Shown: positions 59,401-64,000 of the stretch, piece after piece
How positions within the stretch are numbered: the first letter of the stretch is position 1
Layout of the letters: each line of letters starts with the position of its first letter
NCBI RefSeq assembly: GCF_963576675.1
Contig: NC_088911.1
Span: 32,572,256-32,636,255 of the forward strand
DNA: 64,000 nt
Direction: 5' to 3'
Source: Euphorbia lathyris
Taxonomy: Eukaryota; Streptophyta; Magnoliopsida; Malpighiales; Euphorbiaceae
The notes under the pieces: model-generated
What the model saw: only the letters and a program-made list of their open reading frames with translations
What the model was told of the DNA's origin: nothing
Database searches by the model: none
Program-made: the position numbers and the translations under genes

Positions 59401-59827
59401 GTCCACCCATAAAACAGTGACTAGTGTCTTTCCATCTTTCCTCGCATTTACACATCGAGGATCATCCTACACAATACAAAAAGGAATCTAAACAAAACTA
59501 CATTTGGTTGAGTACCTTAAACTTATGCTTAAACACTGAAATCAATTGACAATTAGAAGCGAAAAAATGGCAAAAGAACTCACATAAACAATCTTATCTA
59601 CAATAACATGAGTACAATTTTGGCTGTACTGAACAGTATCTACTCCGCCGCCATTGAGAAGCTTGGCTCGAACCTACATATATGATAACATTAAAACAGG
59701 AACTTGAAGAAACAGAAGCACAATTAATGGAAGAGAAGGAAACCTGGGATTCGTTGCCGGGATCAAAACCAAAGAGGACAAAACGCACGCCGAGAAATGG
59801 CTTGGACGGAGAGTTAGGCTCCAACAT
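53421..59827 (-). CDS. Multi-BRCT and PHD-finger protein, DNA damage/chromatin type (similar to Arabidopsis At4g02110)
   Basis: Ten exons: 59827-59744, 59673-59584, 59466-59362, 59128-59027, 58917-58833, 58092-58023, 57909-57865, 57114-54796, 54626-54410, 53987-53421. All have GT...AG borders and matching phases; 1227 aa. BRCT 1 (about residues 10-92) and BRCT 2 (105-190, ending LEDCLRDWELLP) are N-terminal. Exon 8 encodes a ~700-residue hydrophilic linker rich in Ser, Lys and Glu. A second BRCT pair lies at about 893-1125 (FIVSGHRLQRKEF..., then IIIYGE...TSGVDFAVV). A C4HC3 PHD finger is at 1153-1203 and a basic tail (PLKKRRK) may act as a nuclear signal. BRCT pairs bind phosphoproteins at DNA breaks and PHD fingers read histone tails. 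A nuclear repair-scaffold role is inferred from family. Confidence 0.93.
54105..54362. mobile_element. Foldback MITE in intron 9 of the BRCT/PHD gene, with a B-box-like site
   Basis: TCATGAAACCGTTTGAACTA...TGATAGTTAA at the left is inverted at the right (TTAACTATCA...GGTTCCGTGA). The interior has GAATCGAACC (54270-54279), the reverse of a Pol III B box. A half-copy lies at 49872-49918. It does not disturb the splice sites. Confidence 0.7.
57422..57752. mobile_element. MITE-like inverted-repeat element in intron 7 of the BRCT/PHD gene
   Basis: GGGTTGTTTGTCGGAAAATA (reverse of the right end) pairs with CAGTTTGTTTGCCGGAAAATA at the left. TTTTCCG motifs repeat inside. The TSD is not resolved. 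Confidence 0.55.
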
Positions 59828-59989
59828 TGAATTGAATCAGACAGTGTTCTTAGAAACAGGGGAGAAAGGAGATTTGAAGGGGTTTATAGTAAGGCTGAAC
59901 AGCTTTCCTGAATGCGAAAAGGAAGAATGGAGTTCCCCAAAACTTGTCGAGGAAGAGTGTGGAAATTACAAAAGGGGGGAGGGAAGAAC

Positions 59990-60080
59990 TATTTTGGCTG
60001 GGTTTTTTTATTTAATTTTGGGCCTGGCGGGAGTGGAAAATTTTGCAATTTCGCACCACGTGGCAGGACACGTGTTTAAA
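59990..60080 (-). promoter_or_regulatory. Upstream region of the BRCT/PHD gene: two CACGTG boxes and an E2F-like site
   Basis: CACGTG occurs at 60057-60062 and 60069-60074, and TGGCGGGA at 60025-60032, about 200-250 bp upstream of the ATG. E2F sites (TTSSCGC/GCGGGAA type) are common at plant replication and repair genes. CACGTG binds bZIP/bHLH factors. Their use here is not shown. Confidence 0.45.
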
Positions 60081-60098
60081 GTCGGTAGCAGGCCATAG

Positions 60099-60654
60099 GC
60101 CCGGAAATAGAAGCCCAGGCCTTCAAGTAATGGATAATATACTGTAGTTTGGTTTGGAGCAAATTACATCAAAAAAAAATCAAATTTTTATTTTTGTTTT
60201 ATTATTATATTATTTTAAATCTTAAAATATCAAAATATCATAACTTTATTTTTATTTTTTTATCAGATTTTCAATAAGGTATAGAAAAAAAAACAGTTTT
60301 AAAACCATCAAATTTAATATTTAAATAAATTTATTTAAAAATTTAAAACACTTATAAATACTTTATCAATCCTAACTATTATATAATTTATCCGATGGAG
60401 ATTTTCGCTTTAATAATGGACAGAGATAAGAGACTTTAAATTACTTACCGAGTAAGAAATGTATTCTTTTTGGGGAAATTTATACGAAATTTGAAAATTA
60501 GACCAATCGAACTATTCTAGTTTATTTAATTGTTTTTTAAATGTATAGTCTTTTTTTTTTTTTTAGATATGTATAGTTTATTTAATTTTAATAATTAGAT
60601 AACCACAATATTCTTTCCTTGCGGATTATTTTATAAGAAAAGTTATAGGTATGA
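60099..60654. other. AT-rich intergenic DNA
   Basis: Nothing supported beyond homopolymer-rich, low-complexity sequence. Confidence 0.4.
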
Positions 60655-61265
60655 TTTTTAAAAGTTGGGCCGGACCTAACCGGGCTTGTCACATAATTAC
60701 TTTGTCCAAGCCCAACCAAGCCCACACTATATTTATATCGGGCTCGGGCCAGACTGGACCAAGCTAAAAGAACTAATTCTCAAGCCTAACCCGGTCCGGC
60801 CCAACTAATATCTTTGTATTTTTAAAAATTAAAATTAAACTAAAAAATTATACTATAAATATAAATAATAAAATACAATAAACTAAAATTTAGAAGATTA
60901 TTTCAATAAAAATCAATTAACGCAATGCTAAATAAAAAAATATATTTTTTATAGTAATAAATAAAATAGTAACAAAAATATTTAAATGTTCAACCATTCT
61001 AAAAAAATATATGGTTTGAAATTTTTATGTTGAAAAAATTTAAAATTTTTATTTTTGGAATATAAAGTATTAAATTATAAAAGTTATTAAATTAAAATTA
61101 TTATTAAAATTTCGGACCGGGCTGGGCTGGACCTGGGTTTTGAGACAAATCCCAAGCCCAACCTACTTTATATGCGGGCCTATTACGAAACATATACGTC
61201 TAAGCCCAGTCTTTGAAGCGGGCTTCGACGGGTTGGGCGGGCCAGTGGACTTTTGAACAGGTCTA
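60655..61265. mobile_element. Probable hAT-type MITE with GGGCCGG-rich ends
   Basis: Both ends are rich in GGGCC/GGCCC (60664-60810 and 61110-61250) in inverted arrangement around an AT-rich centre. The outer pair TAGGTATGATTTTTAAAAG and TAGACCTGTTCAAAAG is imperfect. I could not find a convincing TSD. Confidence 0.5.
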
Positions 61266-61267
61266 GG

Positions 61268-61933
61268 TTTATATAACCGCAACGTTTAGCATTTTCTCTA
61301 GAAACTGCAGCGTTTCACGAAAAGCTTCTATTTGGAGTTTTTCATAAACAACTGTTTATAGTTATTTGTTATTAACAAAATTATCCTTCTTATTTCCACA
61401 AAATATGTTTATTTTTTAACATTATTTATATTTCTACAACATAATTACCGGAAGAACAATGTTTTGTTGCGTTCAATAAAATTTTTATTTTTTATATAGA
61501 TTATTTTTATTAATTTGTGTAACATATTTTTTTTTATCTTATAATAGGATAAGGTGCAAAAATACCCATAACATTTATAGATAGGAGCAATTTTACCCTT
61601 AACATCTAAAATGGTGCAATTATACTCCCAATGTTAGCAGCCAAAAGCAATTTTACCCCTAACATTGACAAGTTGGGTCAATTTGAGAAATAATTTATCA
61701 AAGTGTCTTCATGGTCATTAATATTGTCATCCATACTTCACATGTGCATCATTTTATCATCGTTAGACCACAAACATATGATTAAACATGATTTTTTTAA
61801 AAGAAAAAAATAATATATATTGTCTTTTGTACGAGTTGGACAAAAAAATTCAAATATTTCGCCGAATTTATAAATATTAATTTTCAATTTATTATTAAAT
61901 AAAAAAATATGAAATCTCTTTTCTAGAACTATT
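61268..61933 (-). mobile_element. Fragment of the Harbinger-like family seen at 38946-39769
   Basis: 61268-61480 is the reverse complement of about 39490-39710 (GTTTAGCATTTT..., CGTTTCACGAAAAGC, ACCGGAAGAACAA). 61555-61690 carries the GCAATTTTACCCCTAACATT module in the same orientation as 39170-39275. The element is rearranged or truncated and is cut at 61934 by the gypsy LTR. Confidence 0.65.
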
Positions 61934-62768
61934 TGATATAACCCGGGTTGAAAATCCGAATTCTCATATGGAGCGAATACGTCTACCAGATGGACCTGTT
62001 ACTCGAGCACGTGCTAAGCAGTTTGAAGAGGAGCTCCAAACATATGTGGTGCAAATGTTAGATATGTCGGACCAAATTGACACAGGTGGAATTCAAGAAG
62101 CTATAACTTTTTCATACCTCTCGGGTCATTCGGAAAGCGGGCACATCAAAGAAACCGAACATGGACTAAACAAAACAAGCGGTGAAATTGAGTCAAAAAT
62201 CACCATATGAATTTTAACCATTTGAATTTCTGGGGAAAATAAAATCAATTCAATATGAATTGATTTAATTCTTTTTCAATGGTCAAAATTACAACTTCCA
62301 AAAAAACCATGTAAACCTAATCAATTCCGTGAGAATTGAGTCTTGTTTTCTCATTTGCATTATTGTCAAATTATGGGTATTGATTTTCTTTGTCTTAATG
62401 GTTGACTAAATAAAGTACTTAAATGCTCTTGTATATTGTTGTTATCAAAGATATGTAAGGGCAATTCAAGTAATTGTTTGTATTTGCTTTACCTATTTAA
62501 GGGTGAGCTTTTTTCTTATGTAAGGCACAAGTTTGATATTAATAAAAATATTACTCTTAAGAGTTTGTGAGTGGTTTCTCTTGTGTTCTTTGGGGCACTA
62601 CTTTGAACAGTTCGGGATTAAATCCTTAATTGTTGGAGACCGGAATTGGGTCTTTACAACCTAGTTTTGTAAGGGTTCTTTTCTGTCCGACCCTGATTCG
62701 TTAGCTTTCCTAGGGATCAAATCTAGTTGTCGGGTTTTCGAGGCACTGTTCCTCGTGGCTTCGCATCA
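61934..62768 (+). repeat. 5' LTR (835 bp) of the gypsy element
   Basis: It begins TGATATAACCC and ends CGCATCA. A TATA-like CTATTTAAG lies near 62491. The frame 61968-62210 inside it reads RLPDGPVTRARAKQFEEEL, like the end of chromovirus-type pol. This suggests that pol of the family runs into the 3' LTR. The left boundary is not confirmed by a second LTR. Confidence 0.7.
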
Positions 62769-62771
62769 GTT

Positions 62772-62783
62772 TGATATCAGAGC
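62772..62783 (+). other. Primer-binding site (initiator tRNA-Met, one mismatch)
   Basis: TGATATCAGAGC differs at one base from TGGTATCAGAGC and lies 3 nt after the LTR end at 62768. Confidence 0.75.
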
Positions 62784-63428
62784 CGAGCTCTAACTTTTCT
62801 GGTTTTATCTATTCGTAATATTCTTTAACTATTTTATTCTTTTTTTTTTTTGTTGTTTTTCCTTTTTTTTTCTTCTCTTACTAGTAAAAAAAAATTGTCC
62901 TAATTTTGAAAAAAAAAAAAAACTTTCTCCAGCACTCACGTGAAGTAAAGGAGGAGATTATATATATATAGCATATAAAAAAATCCAAGTTGTTGTTACA
63001 TTTTTTTTCTTAAAAAAAATATCTTACACGGTGAATATTTCGTACGGCCATAATTCACAAAATTAATTTCAATTTTGTACTCTGATTTTCTATTGATTAT
63101 TTTCTTACGTCAACACTATATTTTGGTCATCGGGTTGCTTATCTGCGTTCCATTCATTGTTTCACGTTTTGCTTCTTAGGTTTTACGATTAAATTTTGGT
63201 TTTTGACTGTTGAGTTTTTAAAACTGAATTTGTTCTACTGAGTTCTTTAAAGAACACTGTAAGAGAAATCGAGCGGTAAAAGGCACAGAGTGGTGAGCAT
63301 ATAAGAGAGAATAACTAAAAAAAATTGAGCGAAACACCGAGTGAATCGTGAGTTTTATTATTATTATTTTATTTGATCTATTTGAATTTCTTTTGCACAA
63401 TAATATAGCAGACGATCAAGTGTTAACA

Positions 63429-64000
63429 ATGTTGAAACGCTTGATGGAACGTATGGACATCATGGAGGAAAATCATCGAGTTGCTCTAGAAGCAAATCGA
63501 GTTGGTGGAGAAAATCGGCGTGATAAAAAAGAAAGACAGAATAGACAATGGGATGATAATGCTAGAGACGACAGGGGCCTTGGAAATGTAAAACTGATAA
63601 TTCCCTCGTTCAATGGTAAAAGCGATCCTGAAGCTTACCTAGAATGGGAGAAAAAAAATTGAACTCATATTCGATTGTCACAATTATTTAGAGGAGAAGA
63701 AGGTGAGAGCAGCAGTAATTGAGTTCACAGATTATGCATTAGTCTGGTGGGATCAACTTGTCACCACGAGAACCAGATGTAGAGAGCCGCAAGTTGACAC
63801 GTGGGATGAAATGAAGACTGTTATGAGAAAGCGGTTTGTCCTTAATGATTACTATGAAGGTTTATATAGAAAATTGCAAGTCCTTCAACAAGGTTCAAAG
63901 AGTGTAGAGGCATATTTCAAGGAGATGGAGATAGCAATGTTGAGAGCCGATGTCGTTGAAGATCGAAGAGCTACTAAGTCTCGGTTTTTAGCTGGTCTTA
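63429..64000 (+). pseudogene. Gypsy gag, frameshifted, partial
   Basis: The frame from ATG 63429 reads a helical N-terminus (MLKRLMERMDIMEENHR) and the gag signature ending DPEAYLEWE. An eight-A run at 63651-63658 then shifts the frame, and TGA follows at once. Reading with one A fewer continues the retrotransposon gag domain (EEKKVRAAVIEFTDYALVWW-like) to the window edge. The eight-A run could also be a sequencing or assembly error, or a programmed slip site. Confidence 0.8.

Larger units (their letters stand above)
61934..64000 (+). mobile_element. 5' end of a Ty3/gypsy element (chromovirus-like), continues past the window
   Basis: LTR 61934-62768, then a primer site one base off the initiator tRNA-Met type, a leader with long T and A runs, and gag from 63429. 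The gag (GLGNVKLIIPSFNGKSDPEA, YLEW) is the common plant Ty3/gypsy type. The LTR contains a frame resembling the C-terminus of gypsy pol. The second LTR and pol lie to the right of the window. Confidence 0.82.

Noticed and set aside
59682..60098. 138-aa plus-strand frame
   Set aside because: It is antisense to exon 1 and the upstream region of the BRCT/PHD gene and has no domain.

Overview
This is a nuclear window from a eudicot plant. The evidence is AT-rich intergenic DNA, plant-type spliced genes, Ty1/copia and Ty3/gypsy elements with plant tRNA primer sites, plant L1- and RTE-type LINEs, and many small inverted-repeat transposons (MITEs). I cannot name the species. There are two convincing host genes. 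One encodes a TPR/degenerate J-domain protein (+, 29892-32416, 3 exons, 595 aa). The other encodes a multi-BRCT plus PHD-finger DNA-repair-type protein (-, 53421-59827, 10 exons, 1227 aa). From memory, they resemble the adjacent Arabidopsis genes At4g02100 and At4g02110. If so, the pair is a conserved gene neighbourhood spread apart by about 21 kb of inserted elements.

1-25.7 kb is a stack of nested LTR retrotransposons whose order can be read from target-site duplications (TSDs). A Ty3/gypsy Tat-like element (its 3' end and 3' LTR are at 1-2345) sits inside the 5' LTR of a plus-strand Ty1/copia element (2346-8190) that is truncated in RNase H. That element abuts a minus-strand copia element with SIRE-like gag (about 8200-25731). 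The SIRE-like gag is split by an 11-kb non-autonomous element primed by tRNA-Asp (9089-20127, TSD ATAGG). One LTR of the 11-kb element is itself interrupted by a solo LTR of the plus-strand copia family (9920-11778, TSD TACAC). The LTR of the SIRE-like element carries a 2.8-kb foldback element (20791-23573) with tRNA-like Pol III boxes near both ends, plus two apparently identical tandem duplications.

25.7-27.5 kb is the 3' end of an L1-type LINE. 27.5-34.2 kb is the gene island around the TPR gene. 34.2-45.3 kb holds a LINE RNase H relic, an RTE relic, nested Tourist/PIF-Harbinger elements with TAA/TTA TSDs, a copia relic, two Mutator-like foldback MITEs and a 1.9-kb Harbinger-like element with an unidentified ORF.

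45.6-49.0 kb is a complete non-autonomous LTR element with only a gag-like frame (TR-GAG type), whose LTRs carry a variable array of CGCCCCGCGT motifs. 49-53.4 kb is intergenic DNA with MITEs that have clean 8-, 9- and 11-bp TSDs. The BRCT/PHD gene follows. Its upstream region has two CACGTG boxes and an E2F-like site. From 61934 to the right edge is the 5' LTR, primer site and gag of another Ty3/gypsy element, whose LTR carries a pol-like C-terminal reading frame.

No CRISPR array, rRNA gene or genuine tRNA gene was seen. The most unusual structures are the tRNA-flanked foldback element, the 11-kb element without gag-pol, the apparently spliced antisense gene in the Tat-like element, and the Harbinger-like element with an unknown ORF.
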